From an uncultured Gammaproteobacteria bacterium (lineage in GTDB: Bacteria; Pseudomonadota; Gammaproteobacteria; Nitrosococcales; Methylophagaceae), in the NCBI GenBank assembly GCA_905479075.1, contig CAJQLA010000014.1, forward strand, positions 1 through 64,000: a stretch of DNA of 64,000 nt, given 5' to 3'. Below are positions 9,329-18,177 of the stretch, one piece after another. Both the position numbers and the translations under genes were made by a program. The stretch's first letter is position 1. Each line of letters begins with the position of its first letter. Under the pieces are notes generated by a model. The model saw nothing but the letters and a program-made list of their open reading frames with translations, made no database searches and had not been told where the DNA came from.

Positions 9329-10318
9329 CTAAAAGACGCTGACTGCAGTTGATTTGAAGCTCAGATAAATCATATCACCTAACTTTAAATTAAGGCTATT
9401 CAAGGATTCAGGGCTAATTAAAGCGTGGAAACGTTCACCACAATCAACGGTTAATCTGATAGTCGTAGCTTCTTCGGTTATCGCTATAAGGCGGCCGCGA
9501 AAATGGTTGCGCATGCTTGAATCTAGCACCTTTGGCGAGATAATAATTTCATCGGGATCAATGGCAATATGCTTAGCGTGAGGTTGTTGATTGGTGGTGT
9601 GAATTTGCAAATGGCCCGTATCGAACACATGACCATTGAGCTGACCATGAAATAGATTAATCAAAGGACTTTTAGTAACGGTTCCATGAACAAGGTTTAT
9701 CGTCGTATCGGCTAATGCTGCGCCCTGTAATCTATCGTGTGTCGAGAAGATAATCGTCTTGCTAGATTGTTGTGCAAGTTGTTCAATAATGTTTTCAAGT
9801 TGCTTAATATGACTTTGATCTAGATGCGAAAAAGGTTCATCAAGCAATAAAACACTCGGTTGGTGGGCAATGGCTCTAGCAATAGCCGCTCTTTTTAATT
9901 GGCCACCAGATAATGTGCTGGCAGTCTGGTCAGCGAGGGGGGTGAGGCTGACTTGATCTAGTGCTTGTGTAATTAGTTTGTCGTATTGCTTTGGCTCAAC
10001 ACCTTGTAGTTTAAGTGCCAAACGGATGTTGTCAGTTATTGTTCCTGAGAGTAAGAAAGGTTGCTGACTAACGTAGCCAATACAGCGACGCTGAGCAACT
10101 GAAAGAGAGCGGTTAACAACATCACCATTAAGTTTTATTGAACCTTGTTCAGGACGATGGAGAAATGCCAATAGATCCAGAAGTGTTGATTTCCCAGCAC
10201 CATTATCACCGAGTAAAGCTATACATTGATTATGCTGAATTTCTAGTTCAGGGATATCAAGAATGCATTTTTGTTGGCGATACACTTGGATATCGCTGAG
10301 TTGATAGGCATTAGTCAT
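9329..10318 (-). CDS. tupC: ABC transporter ATP-binding protein, tungstate/molybdate-type
   Basis: A 329-residue ATPase. Walker A is GDNGAGKST, the signature motif LSGGQLKRAAIARA, and Walker B VLLLDEPFSHLD. After residue ~230 comes a C-terminal TOBE/Mop-like extension (RGRLIAITEEATTIRLTV...), which in this family binds or senses oxyanions. It overlaps the permease gene by 4 bases, so the two form one importer. The TupB-like permease points to tungstate rather than molybdate, but oxyanion specificity rests with the binding protein, whose gene (tupA) is not in the window. A tungsten formate dehydrogenase would be a plausible client in a methylotroph (inference). Confidence 0.82.
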   Translation of the reverse strand: MTNAYQLSDIQVYRQQKCILDIPELEIQHNQCIALLGDNGAGKSTLLDLLAFLHRPEQGSIKLNGDVVNRSLSVAQRRCIGYVSQQPFLLSGTITDNIRLALKLQGVEPKQYDKLITQALDQVSLTPLADQTASTLSGGQLKRAAIARAIAHQPSVLLLDEPFSHLDQSHIKQLENIIEQLAQQSSKTIIFSTHDRLQGAALADTTINLVHGTVTKSPLINLFHGQLNGHVFDTGHLQIHTTNQQPHAKHIAIDPDEIIISPKVLDSSMRNHFRGRLIAITEEATTIRLTVDCGERFHALISPESLNSLNLKLGDMIYLSFKSTAVSVF

Positions 10319-11007
10319 GGTTTAACCCTTTGTAACCACGACAAAAGGAAATTAATAACAAAGGCGATAATAAGTAATAAAAGCCCCAAAGCGAGTCCCA
10401 TTTCGAATTCACCCTTACTGGTTTCGAGGGCGATCGCGGTTGTCATAGTTCGCGTGTAACCTTCGATATTACCACCGAGCATCATAGCGGCACCCACTTC
10501 GCCAATCGCACGCCCAAATCCGGTGATAACAGCGGCTAACATGATGAAACGTGTTTGCTTGGCGACTTGAATACTCAGATTTTTAGGCTTAGCACCTAAA
10601 CTGATTAAAGTAGGAACGAGACGAGGGTCTGCGGATGTAACTGCGGCAATGGCAAGATTCATCATAATCGGGAAAATTAGGATAGATTCGGCAATGATAA
10701 TCGCTGTTGGTGTGTACAATAATTCGAGATGTCCTAGCGGTCCGAGCCGACTAAACAAGCCATAAAGTAATAAACCAATAACAACGGTTGGCATTGCCAT
10801 TAAAGTATTAAGAATACTTTGTAGAAACTGTTTGCCGGCAAATTGATTGAGCGCCATCACGATGCCTGCAGGGATCGCTAGAGCTGCTGCGATAATCGCG
10901 GCGATAAGGGAGATGCCTACCGAGGTTAAAACAATCTGGTAAAGCGCTTGGTCGAAAGAAGCAATAAGCCCAAACGCTGCCGCCAATGAATCTGAAAAAT
11001 AATTCAT
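10315..11007 (-). CDS. tupB: ABC transporter permease, TupB-like
   Basis: A 230-residue inner-membrane permease with about five or six hydrophobic segments and the binding-protein-dependent transport (EAA-type) loop around SLGAKPKNLSIQV followed by GFGRAIGEVGAAMMLGGNIEG, the form typical of the tungstate/molybdate TupB/WtpB branch. The gene starts 15 bases after metF stops and overlaps the ATPase gene. That spacing suggests it is read from the SAM-cycle operon upstream, with no separate promoter obvious. A solute-binding protein gene is missing nearby. Confidence 0.82.
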   Translation of the reverse strand: MNYFSDSLAAAFGLIASFDQALYQIVLTSVGISLIAAIIAAALAIPAGIVMALNQFAGKQFLQSILNTLMAMPTVVIGLLLYGLFSRLGPLGHLELLYTPTAIIIAESILIFPIMMNLAIAAVTSADPRLVPTLISLGAKPKNLSIQVAKQTRFIMLAAVITGFGRAIGEVGAAMMLGGNIEGYTRTMTTAIALETSKGEFEMGLALGLLLLIIAFVINFLLSWLQRVKP

Positions 11008-11022
11008 AGTTGTTAAGTGATA

Positions 11023-11874
11023 TTAGTGCGTCAGGCCTAAACGCTGACAAACCGTCAAGATCGGATCAGTTTTATTCATGGTGTAAAAATGTAAGCCAGG
11101 TACACCAGACTCAATCAGTTTTTGGGTGAATTCGGTTAAAAAGTCTAAAGTAAAAGCTTGTAGCGACGCCGTATCATCATAAAATTCTTCCAGACGCCTA
11201 CGTAGCCATCGTGGAATTTCGGCACCACAGTTATCAGAGAAACGAGCCAATTGTGAGAAGTTGTTGATCGGCATGATGCCAGGGACAATTGGAATATTGA
11301 TACCATTACGCTGGCAACGATCTAGAAAATAATAGTATGCGTCAATATTATAAAAATATTGGGTGATGGCAGTATTAGCACCAGCATCGACTTTACGCTT
11401 AAAATTAGTTAGATCATGTTGGGCTGAGTTTGCTTGTGGGTGCACCTCTGGATAACAAGCTACTTCTATGGTGAAATGATCACCTGTTTCTTTACGAATA
11501 AAATCGATTAATTCATTGGCATAACGAAAATCACCTGCAGCACGTGTCCCTGAAGGTAAGTCGCCGCGTAGGGCGACAATACGCTCAATACCATTAGCAC
11601 GATATTGGTTGAGTAAGTCCAATATTCGGGGCGCTGAAGAACCGACACAGGATAAATGAGGTGCAGCAGCAATCCCTGTCATTGAACTCGCATTTTGAAT
11701 ATCAATGACAGCTTCAAGTGTATTGTCTTGCGTCGAACCGCCAGCGCCAAAAGTAACGGAATAATATTCGGGTTTTATAACAGCTAAATTTTTACGTGTC
11801 TCAATAAGGTTGCTGATACCTGTTTCAGTCTTAGGTGGGAAAAATTCGCAGCTAAGTATGATATCTGTTGTCAT
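11023..11874 (-). CDS. metF: 5,10-methylenetetrahydrofolate reductase
   Basis: Reduces methylene-THF to methyl-THF, the methyl donor for methionine synthesis, using NADH and FAD. The 283 residues are the bacterial length. The N-terminal SCEFFPPKTETG motif holds the catalytic Glu; FSVTFGAGGST-type (YSVTFGAGGST), HLSCVG and ALRGDLP segments are all family signatures. Third gene after metK and ahcY (42-base gap) behind an SAH riboswitch, so its expression should rise when SAH accumulates. Confidence 0.96.
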   Translation of the reverse strand: MTTDIILSCEFFPPKTETGISNLIETRKNLAVIKPEYYSVTFGAGGSTQDNTLEAVIDIQNASSMTGIAAAPHLSCVGSSAPRILDLLNQYRANGIERIVALRGDLPSGTRAAGDFRYANELIDFIRKETGDHFTIEVACYPEVHPQANSAQHDLTNFKRKVDAGANTAITQYFYNIDAYYYFLDRCQRNGINIPIVPGIMPINNFSQLARFSDNCGAEIPRWLRRRLEEFYDDTASLQAFTLDFLTEFTQKLIESGVPGLHFYTMNKTDPILTVCQRLGLTH

Positions 11875-11916
11875 ATATTTACCGAATATAGGTTAAAAAC
11901 ACTTATTCTACTAGCC

Positions 11917-13227
11917 TTAATAACGATAATGGTCTGGTTTATATGGGCCAGTTTTAGCTAGATTCAGGTAAGTAGCTTGCTCATCAGTTAACTCCGTTAA
12001 ACTCGCACCAATTTTGTTTAGATGTAAACGAGCCACTTTCTCATCGAGTGATTTAGGTAGCACATACACTTCGTTTTTGTAGTTATCACTGTTATGCCAT
12101 AGTTCAATTTGAGCCATAACTTGGTTACTAAACGAGGCGGACATGACAAAACTTGGGTGGCCAGTAGCACAGCCTAGATTTACTAATCGACCCTCTGCCA
12201 GTAGCGTAATACGTTTATCATCAGGAAAAATAACTTGATCAACTTGAGGTTTAACATTTTCCCATTGATATTGGCGTAGTGACGCGACGTCTATTTCTGA
12301 ATCAAAGTGACCGATATTACAAACGATAGCCTCATTTTTCATTGCTTTCATATGGTCATGAGTAATGACACGAACATTACCAGTTGTGGTAACAAAAATA
12401 TCACCAAAATTTGCGACTTCGTCCATATCAACTACGCGATAACCTTCCATCGCAGCTTGTAATGCACAAATAGGATCGATTTCTGTCACCATCACCGTTG
12501 CACCCATACCCTTAAATGCTTGGGCACAGCCTTTACCTACATCACCATAACCTAAAACGACACAGATTTTACCGGCAACCATGACGTCAGTTGCTCTTTT
12601 GATACCATCTAATAGTGATTCTCGACAGCCATATAAATTATCGAATTTAGATTTGGTGACAGAGTCATTTACATTAATAGCAGGTACTTTTAAGCTGCCA
12701 TCTTTCATCATTTCATATAAACGATGAACACCTGTCGTTGTTTCTTCTGATAGGCCCTTTACATCTGTTAACAACTCTGGACATTCATCATGCATGATTT
12801 GAGTAAGATCGCCGCCATCATCTAATATGAGGTTGGGTCTCCAACCTTCTGGACCATAAATAGTCTGACGGATGCACCATACAGCTTCTTCTTCTGTTTC
12901 ACCTTTCCATGCAAAAACAGGGATAGCTTGGGCAGCAATTGCTGCAGCAGCTTGATCTTGAGTTGAAAAGATATTGCATGATGACCAGCGGACTTCCGCA
13001 CCAAGATCAGTAAGTGTTTCTATCAGTACTGCAGTTTGTATTGTCATATGTAGACAACCGGCAATACGCGCACCTGCTAATGGTTTCTGACCAGCATATT
13101 CTTCACGAATAGCCATGAGTCCAGGCATTTCAGTTTCTGCTATTTTGATTTCTTTTTTACCCCAATCAGCAAGACTGATATCTGCGACTTTATAGTCGGG
13201 GCTCAAGTTTTCTATGGGCGAAGTCAT
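11917..13227 (-). CDS. ahcY: Adenosylhomocysteinase (SAH hydrolase)
   Basis: Splits S-adenosylhomocysteine into adenosine and homocysteine, removing the product inhibitor of methyltransferases. The 436 residues cover the whole NAD-dependent family: [17 protein letters not shown] near the N-terminus, the NAD-binding loop [18 protein letters not shown], and the C-terminal KPDHYRY that completes the active site of a neighbouring subunit. SAH hydrolase genes are the typical target of SAH riboswitches, which agrees with the element found ahead of this operon. Confidence 0.98.
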   Translation of the reverse strand: MTSPIENLSPDYKVADISLADWGKKEIKIAETEMPGLMAIREEYAGQKPLAGARIAGCLHMTIQTAVLIETLTDLGAEVRWSSCNIFSTQDQAAAAIAAQAIPVFAWKGETEEEAVWCIRQTIYGPEGWRPNLILDDGGDLTQIMHDECPELLTDVKGLSEETTTGVHRLYEMMKDGSLKVPAINVNDSVTKSKFDNLYGCRESLLDGIKRATDVMVAGKICVVLGYGDVGKGCAQAFKGMGATVMVTEIDPICALQAAMEGYRVVDMDEVANFGDIFVTTTGNVRVITHDHMKAMKNEAIVCNIGHFDSEIDVASLRQYQWENVKPQVDQVIFPDDKRITLLAEGRLVNLGCATGHPSFVMSASFSNQVMAQIELWHNSDNYKNEVYVLPKSLDEKVARLHLNKIGASLTELTDEQATYLNLAKTGPYKPDHYRY

Positions 13228-13250
13228 TATGTATCCTTGGTGTATAAAAT

Positions 13251-14408
13251 TTAGATGCCTGCAGCATCTCGTAATGTATCTGCTCGGTTAGTGCGCTCCC
13301 AGGAGAACTCTGCTTCTTCGCGGCCAAAATGACCGTAAGCTGCCGTCGCATGGTAAATTGGGCGAATGAGATCTAGCATTTTTACCAAACCAACCGGTCT
13401 TAGATCGAAATGCTCTCTTACTAAGGTTTCTATTTTACTATCACTCACTTTGCCAGTACCAAATGTGTCAATACTGATTGAAGTGGGTTCAGCAACACCG
13501 ATGGCATAAGAAATTTGAATTTCACAACGATTGGCTAAACCAGCGGCAACGATATTTTTAGCCACGTAGCGGCCAGCGTAAGCAGCACTACGATCGACTT
13601 TAGAAGGATCTTTACCTGAGAATGCACCACCACCATGACGAGCCATGCCGCCGTAGGTATCAACGATAATTTTACGTCCGGTTAGGCCGGCATCTCCTAC
13701 GGGGCCACCGGTAATAAACTGGCCTGTTGGATTGATATGGAATTTTGTATTTTGTAGCCATTTTCTAGGTAATGTTGGTTCAATAATGACCTCCATTACC
13801 GCATCACGTAATTCTTTTTGTGAGATATCAGGATTATGCTGAGTAGATAAGACAACGGCATCAATGGCTACTGGTTTTCCGTCTTCATAAATAAAAGTGA
13901 CTTGACTCTTCGCATCAGGACGAAGCCATGGCAAAGTACCACTTTTGCGAACTTCAGCTTGTCGTTTGACCAGTCTATGGGCGTAGGTAATAGGTGCTGG
14001 CATAAGCACATCAGTTTCATTGCTGGCATAACCAAACATGAGACCTTGATCGCCCGCACCTTGATCTTCGGGAGTGGAACGATCGACTCCCATCGCGATA
14101 TCACTAGATTGTTTACCAATAAGTGACATAACAGCACATGTTTGGCCATCAAAACCGACATCTGAACTGTTATAGCCAATATCGGTAATGGTTTTGCGAA
14201 CTACGTCATCTAAATCTACCCATGCCGAGGTGGTAATTTCACCTGCAACAATAGCGGCACCTGTTTTAATTAATGTCTCACACGCAACACGAGCATCAGG
14301 ATCCTGACGTAAGATCTCATCTAAGATGGCGTCAGAAATTTGATCTGCGACCTTGTCTGGGTGTCCTTCTGAAACGGATTCGGAAGTGAAAATTGTACGA
14401 TTACTCAT
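13251..14408 (-). CDS. metK: S-adenosylmethionine synthetase
   Basis: Makes SAM from methionine and ATP. Its 385 residues contain the ATP motif [16 protein letters not shown], the [12 protein letters not shown] hexapeptide region, and the P-loop-like [16 protein letters not shown]. First gene of the riboswitch-led operon. Its start is preceded by GAGG 13 bases upstream, and that Shine-Dalgarno sits in the 3' arm of a hairpin (14423-14442), which suggests translation control. Confidence 0.98.
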   Translation of the reverse strand: MSNRTIFTSESVSEGHPDKVADQISDAILDEILRQDPDARVACETLIKTGAAIVAGEITTSAWVDLDDVVRKTITDIGYNSSDVGFDGQTCAVMSLIGKQSSDIAMGVDRSTPEDQGAGDQGLMFGYASNETDVLMPAPITYAHRLVKRQAEVRKSGTLPWLRPDAKSQVTFIYEDGKPVAIDAVVLSTQHNPDISQKELRDAVMEVIIEPTLPRKWLQNTKFHINPTGQFITGGPVGDAGLTGRKIIVDTYGGMARHGGGAFSGKDPSKVDRSAAYAGRYVAKNIVAAGLANRCEIQISYAIGVAEPTSISIDTFGTGKVSDSKIETLVREHFDLRPVGLVKMLDLIRPIYHATAAYGHFGREEAEFSWERTNRADTLRDAAGI

Positions 14409-14420
14409 ATATAAATATAT

Positions 14421-14512
14421 GCCTCATTACTGAAATAATGAGTGTGGGCAGTTTGTGGGATAGAGTACAAACAGGTGGCACAGCTCATTATTATTAATTT
14501 TTAATAATGAGC
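14421..14512 (-). promoter_or_regulatory. Expression platform of the SAH riboswitch
   Basis: Two hairpins share interchangeable arms on the minus strand. Hairpin 1 pairs GCTCATTATTA (14512-14502) with TAATAATGAGC (14493-14483), 11 bp. Hairpin 2 pairs CTCATTA (14442-14436) with TAATGAG (14429-14423) and covers the metK Shine-Dalgarno. The 3' arm of hairpin 1 (AATAATGAG) can instead pair over 9 bp with the 5' arm of hairpin 2 (CTCATTATT), freeing the Shine-Dalgarno. The 5' arm of hairpin 1 shares GCTC with the aptamer pseudoknot. There is no T tract, so control is probably translational. The pairings are seen; the switching model is inferred. Confidence 0.65.
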
Positions 14513-14575
14513 GCGGTTAGAATCTTTGTTTGAATAAGCCTAGCAGGGTAACCCTGTCGCAGCGCTCCTTATTCA
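14509..14575 (-). ncRNA. SAH riboswitch aptamer
   Basis: The minus strand matches the S-adenosylhomocysteine riboswitch. P1 pairs TGAATAAG (14575-14568) with CTTATTCA (14538-14531). The conserved core GGAGCGCTGCGAC follows P1. P2 is CAGGG / CCCTG with a short loop, then the conserved CTAGGC. The H-type pseudoknot pairs GAGCGC (14567-14562) with GCGCTC (14514-14509), preceded by an AACC-type stretch. It precedes metK-ahcY-metF, the classic regulon. SAH riboswitches are generally ON switches. Confidence 0.9.
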
Positions 14576-14585
14576 TAGTTCAGCT

Positions 14586-14615
14586 ATATTATTACAGGTG
14601 TGGTCTTAAAGACAA
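14586..14615 (-). promoter_or_regulatory. Sigma-70 promoter of the metK operon
   Basis: TTGTCT (-35, 14615-14610), an 18-base spacer and TAATAT (-10, 14591-14586). Transcription would begin near 14579, just before the first stem of the riboswitch at 14575, which supports both calls. Confidence 0.6.
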
Positions 14616-14631
14616 GTTTACTAGGCAATCT

Positions 14632-15330
14632 TTAAATGGTGAGTAGATAACCATTTGCTTTTAGCCATTGCCTAGCGGTCTTAAAATCAGGGCACAGTTG
14701 TTCAACTAATTGCCAAAATGCTTTCGAATGATTGTGATGCCTGGTATGACATAACTCATGAATAATGACGTAGTCGATGATGGCTGGCGAAGCAAGAATC
14801 AGTTTCCAGTTATACTGAAGATCACCCTTTACATTACAACTGCCCCAACGAGCCTTATAACTTTTGACAGTGATATCACCTGTGTCTAATCGTGTCTGCT
14901 TTGCTAATAATTGTGTGCGCTTTGTTAGATACTCTGTTGCTTGTGCTCTATACCACGTTATTAATGCGTTACGAATTGATTTGAAATTTAAGTTTTGCGG
15001 CCTACCTTGGCAAATAATGTCGTTAATCGTTTGAGAGATGCTGATTGGCCCAGATGCTTTTGTTAACTTTAAAGTGTAATTTTGTCCTAAGAATTGAAGT
15101 TGCTCACCTTCGATGAATTGCTTTTCATTGGCAAGTCTTTGTGATTGTTGTTGTAACTTCTTTTTAATCCAAGATGCCTTTTTCGTAACAAACGCTTCAG
15201 CAATAAGTAGTGGTAGCTTTTCTGGAATATGGATAGATACTATTTCATCAACAACCTTAATAGCGACCGTTTTTCGACGCTTACTTTTAATGACTTTAAC
15301 GGATAGATTATCAATGAGGAGCGGTTTCAT
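14632..15330 (-). CDS. YgjP-like metal-dependent hydrolase
   Basis: A 232-residue protein of the DUF45/YgjP (SprT-like, WLM) zinc metalloprotease family. The active-site motif HELCHTRHHNHSKAFW gives two His ligands and the catalytic Glu, and a conserved YKARWGSCNVKGDLQYNW segment lies about 40 residues before it. No signal peptide or membrane segment is seen, so it is probably cytoplasmic. Physiological substrates of the family are unknown. It is divergent from dusA (80-base gap) and separated from metK by the riboswitch region. Confidence 0.85.
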   Translation of the reverse strand: MKPLLIDNLSVKVIKSKRRKTVAIKVVDEIVSIHIPEKLPLLIAEAFVTKKASWIKKKLQQQSQRLANEKQFIEGEQLQFLGQNYTLKLTKASGPISISQTINDIICQGRPQNLNFKSIRNALITWYRAQATEYLTKRTQLLAKQTRLDTGDITVKSYKARWGSCNVKGDLQYNWKLILASPAIIDYVIIHELCHTRHHNHSKAFWQLVEQLCPDFKTARQWLKANGYLLTI

Positions 15331-15410
15331 AGAGATTAATTATTATCTAAAACAGTTTTTTACGCTGGTATTTGAGAAAATAGAACAATTATACTTTTTA
15401 TGTGAGTGCT

Positions 15411-16418
15411 ATGAAGGCTGAAAATCAACATATTAATTTGGCTCACCGTTTGTCCGTTGCGCCTATGTTGGAGTGGACGAATCGTGATTTTCGCTATTTT
15501 ATACGCCAAATCTCACGGCAGAGTTTGTTATATACCGAAATGGTCACGACGGGAGCTTTAATTCATGGCGACCGGGCGCGGTTTTTGGCGCATGATGAGG
15601 TCGAAGGTCCATTGTCATTACAGTTGGGTGGATCAAACCCCGCTGATTTAGCAGAATGTGCAGTGATGGCAGAAGACTGGGGCTACGATGAGGTGAATAT
15701 TAATGTGGGTTGCCCGAGTGATCGCGTGCAGTCAGGGATGTTTGGCGCATGTTTGATGGCTGAACCACAGTTGGTGGCTGAAAGTGTGGCAGCGATGCAG
15801 GCGAAAGTTAAGATTCCTGTAACGGTGAAAACACGATTAGGGATTGATGAACAAGATAGCTATGAATTCCTAACACAGTTTATTGAATCTGTTTCTGACG
15901 CAGGGTGTAAGACATTTATCTTACATGCGCGTAAGGCGTGGTTATCAGGTTTAAGCCCAAAGGAGAATCGGGATATTCCCCCCCTGAATTATCAGCGAGT
16001 ATATGACATTAAAAAAGATTATCCTGAGTTGCAAGTTTCAGTGAATGGCGGTATTCAAACATTGGACGATGTGCAAGCGCATTTGCAGCATGTTGACGGT
16101 ACGATGTTAGGCAGGGTTGTTTATCATGATCCTTATAGTTTAGCCACAGCTGATAGCACTGTGTTTGGTCAGGCAGATCAAGGCTTATCTCGTCATGAAG
16201 TGGTTGAGAAAATGTTGCCCTATATTAGTCAGCGTATGGCGATGGGGCGGTCACTTAAATCTATCACACGACATTTATTAGGTTTATTTCAAGGCCAGCC
16301 CGGTGCAAAAGCTTGGCGACGCTATTTAAGTGAAAATGCCCATTTAAAAGGAGCAAGACTTGAGGTAGTAGAGCAAGCTTTGGCTTTAGTGCCGGAGCCC
16401 AGTGCCTTTGTTGAGTAA
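15411..16418 (+). CDS. dusA: tRNA-dihydrouridine(20/20a) synthase
   Basis: An FMN/NADPH enzyme that reduces uridine 20/20a in the tRNA D-loop. HRLSVAPMLEWTNRDFR at the N-terminus, EVNINVGCPSDRVQSGMFGACLM with the catalytic Cys, and VNGGIQT later mark the DusA subgroup, together with the C-terminal helical tRNA-binding domain. I use the ATG at 15411; a GTG three codons earlier is possible. The last 33 bases overlap, tail to tail, with the ABC-2 permease gene on the other strand. Confidence 0.95.
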   Translation: MKAENQHINLAHRLSVAPMLEWTNRDFRYFIRQISRQSLLYTEMVTTGALIHGDRARFLAHDEVEGPLSLQLGGSNPADLAECAVMAEDWGYDEVNINVGCPSDRVQSGMFGACLMAEPQLVAESVAAMQAKVKIPVTVKTRLGIDEQDSYEFLTQFIESVSDAGCKTFILHARKAWLSGLSPKENRDIPPLNYQRVYDIKKDYPELQVSVNGGIQTLDDVQAHLQHVDGTMLGRVVYHDPYSLATADSTVFGQADQGLSRHEVVEKMLPYISQRMAMGRSLKSITRHLLGLFQGQPGAKAWRRYLSENAHLKGARLEVVEQALALVPEPSAFVE

Positions 16419-17165
16419 ATAGAGCGCAAAACTGCTGAGTCCAATAATACAGAATATGATAATACTAAAGGCGATGCTGACGGGGATATCTGAGACGCCT
16501 AACATGCCATAGCGAAAGGCATTGACCATATATAAAATTGGGTTGAATAAAGAGGCTTGTTGCCAAAAGTCAGGTAATAAATCAATAGAATAAAAGATAC
16601 CACCTAGATAGGTTAATGGCGTCAGAATAAAAGTCGGGATAATAGCAATTTCGTCGAAGTTTTTGGCATAGATCGCATTAATAAAACCGCCTAGTGCAAA
16701 CATGATGGCGCTGAGCACAACCATTGATAGTGTAATGAAAATGTGTTGGATTGGCAGCGTGGTAAAAAACAGCGATACGAGTGTGACAATCAATCCAACG
16801 AGTAAACCACGAGCGGCACCGCCCGCAATATAGCCAACAAGGATTAGATAGTTGGGGATAGGTGCAACCAGTAATTCTTCAATATGGTTTTGAAATTTAG
16901 CACTAAAGAACGATGAGGCAACATTGGCGTAAGCATTATTTATTACGGCCATCATAATGATACCGGGTGCAATATATTCCATATAGCTAAAGCCACTCAT
17001 TTCACCAATTCGACTACCGATTAAATTACCAAAGATAATAAAATATAAAGTCATTGTGATAGCGGGTGGCAGCAGTGTTTGTGGCCAAATACGAATGAAA
17101 CGTCTGATCTCACGAGTTAATAAGGTTGTAAATGCTACCCAGTGATGGACTTCTGGTGCCTTCAT
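16386..17165 (-). CDS. yadH: ABC-2 type exporter permease (YadH-like)
   Basis: A 259-residue membrane protein with six hydrophobic segments and the ABC-2 membrane signature around NPILYMVNAFRYGMLGVSD. It closely follows the E. coli YadH pattern (N-terminal FTTLLTREIRRFIRIWPQT; GFSYMEYIAPGIIMMAVI). Its start overlaps the stop of the ATPase gene yadG by 4 bases. The YadGH exporter substrate is not established. The 3' end overlaps dusA antisense. Confidence 0.88.
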   Translation of the reverse strand: MKAPEVHHWVAFTTLLTREIRRFIRIWPQTLLPPAITMTLYFIIFGNLIGSRIGEMSGFSYMEYIAPGIIMMAVINNAYANVASSFFSAKFQNHIEELLVAPIPNYLILVGYIAGGAARGLLVGLIVTLVSLFFTTLPIQHIFITLSMVVLSAIMFALGGFINAIYAKNFDEIAIIPTFILTPLTYLGGIFYSIDLLPDFWQQASLFNPILYMVNAFRYGMLGVSDIPVSIAFSIIIFCIIGLSSFALYLLNKGTGLRH

Positions 17166-18085
17166 ACGTTGGGACTCGTTCTATCGACCAGTGCTAGGAA
17201 GAGTTCTTCAAGGCGATTGGCTTTATTTTTCATGCTGCTAATTTCAATGCCCTGTTGCGTTAATCGTGTGAAAATATTATTGATAATGTCATCACGCTTT
17301 AATTCTAATTCTAAGGTTTTACTATCAAGCTGGTGTATTGCTAAACCAGAGAGATCGATATTGTCTGGCAATGGCTGTTTGAGGTCGAGAATGAAAACTT
17401 CTTTATCAAGACGATTGAGTAAAGATTTCATATCTGTGTTTTCAATAATGCTGCCGTGGTCAATGATGGCAATATTACGGCATAAGTTTTCAGCTTCTTC
17501 TAAATAGTGGGTTGTTAAAATAATGGTTGTGCCTTGCGCATTGATTTCTTGCAAAAATTGCCACATAGAACGACGTAGTTCGATATCAACACCTGCTGTA
17601 GGCTCATCAAGAATAAGTAGTTTTGGCTGGTGAACAAGTGCTCTAGCTATCATTAGGCGTCGTTTCATACCGCCTGAGAGCGAGCGGGATGGTGTGAAAC
17701 GCTTATCCCATAAATCAAGTTGATGGAGGAGTTGTTCCACCCGTGGCGCTGCTTCCTTTTTAGGAATACCATAATAACCTGCTTGTGTGAGCAAGATATT
17801 CTCAACTTGCTCAAAACCATTGAAATTAAATTCCTGTGGTACTAGCCCAAGATATGACTTTGCCTTCTCCGGTGATGTGGATAAATCAATGTCAAAAATT
17901 TTAACTTCACCAGAGGTTTTAGTAATTAACGATGTGACAATACCAATCGTGGTTGATTTTCCTGCACCATTTGGTCCGAGCAGGGCAAAAAAGTCGCCTT
18001 GTTCTACATCAAGATCGATACCTTTTAAAGCCATGGGCCCTTTAAGATAAGTCTTGGTTAAGTTACGGATAGAAAGTGCTTTCAC
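17162..18085 (-). CDS. yadG: ABC exporter ATP-binding protein (YadG-like)
   Basis: A 307-residue ATPase: Walker A GPNGAGKST, signature SLSGGMKRRLMIARAL, Walker B LLILDEPTAGVD, and an H-loop in TTHYLEEAE. The C-terminal ~80 residues form the regulatory tail common to drug/polyketide exporter ATPases (DUF4162-like). The start is a GTG at 18085. It partners the permease gene overlapping its 3' end. Divergent from mutH. Confidence 0.9.
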   Translation of the reverse strand: MKALSIRNLTKTYLKGPMALKGIDLDVEQGDFFALLGPNGAGKSTTIGIVTSLITKTSGEVKIFDIDLSTSPEKAKSYLGLVPQEFNFNGFEQVENILLTQAGYYGIPKKEAAPRVEQLLHQLDLWDKRFTPSRSLSGGMKRRLMIARALVHQPKLLILDEPTAGVDIELRRSMWQFLQEINAQGTTIILTTHYLEEAENLCRNIAIIDHGSIIENTDMKSLLNRLDKEVFILDLKQPLPDNIDLSGLAIHQLDSKTLELELKRDDIINNIFTRLTQQGIEISSMKNKANRLEELFLALVDRTSPNV

Positions 18086-18177
18086 GTTAGAACAGCTAGA
18101 GTAGGCAGATTAAAGTGCGTTAGGTTATCATGCTTGTAGAATGTTTGATACGGTTCTCAACGAGTCAAAATATAAAA

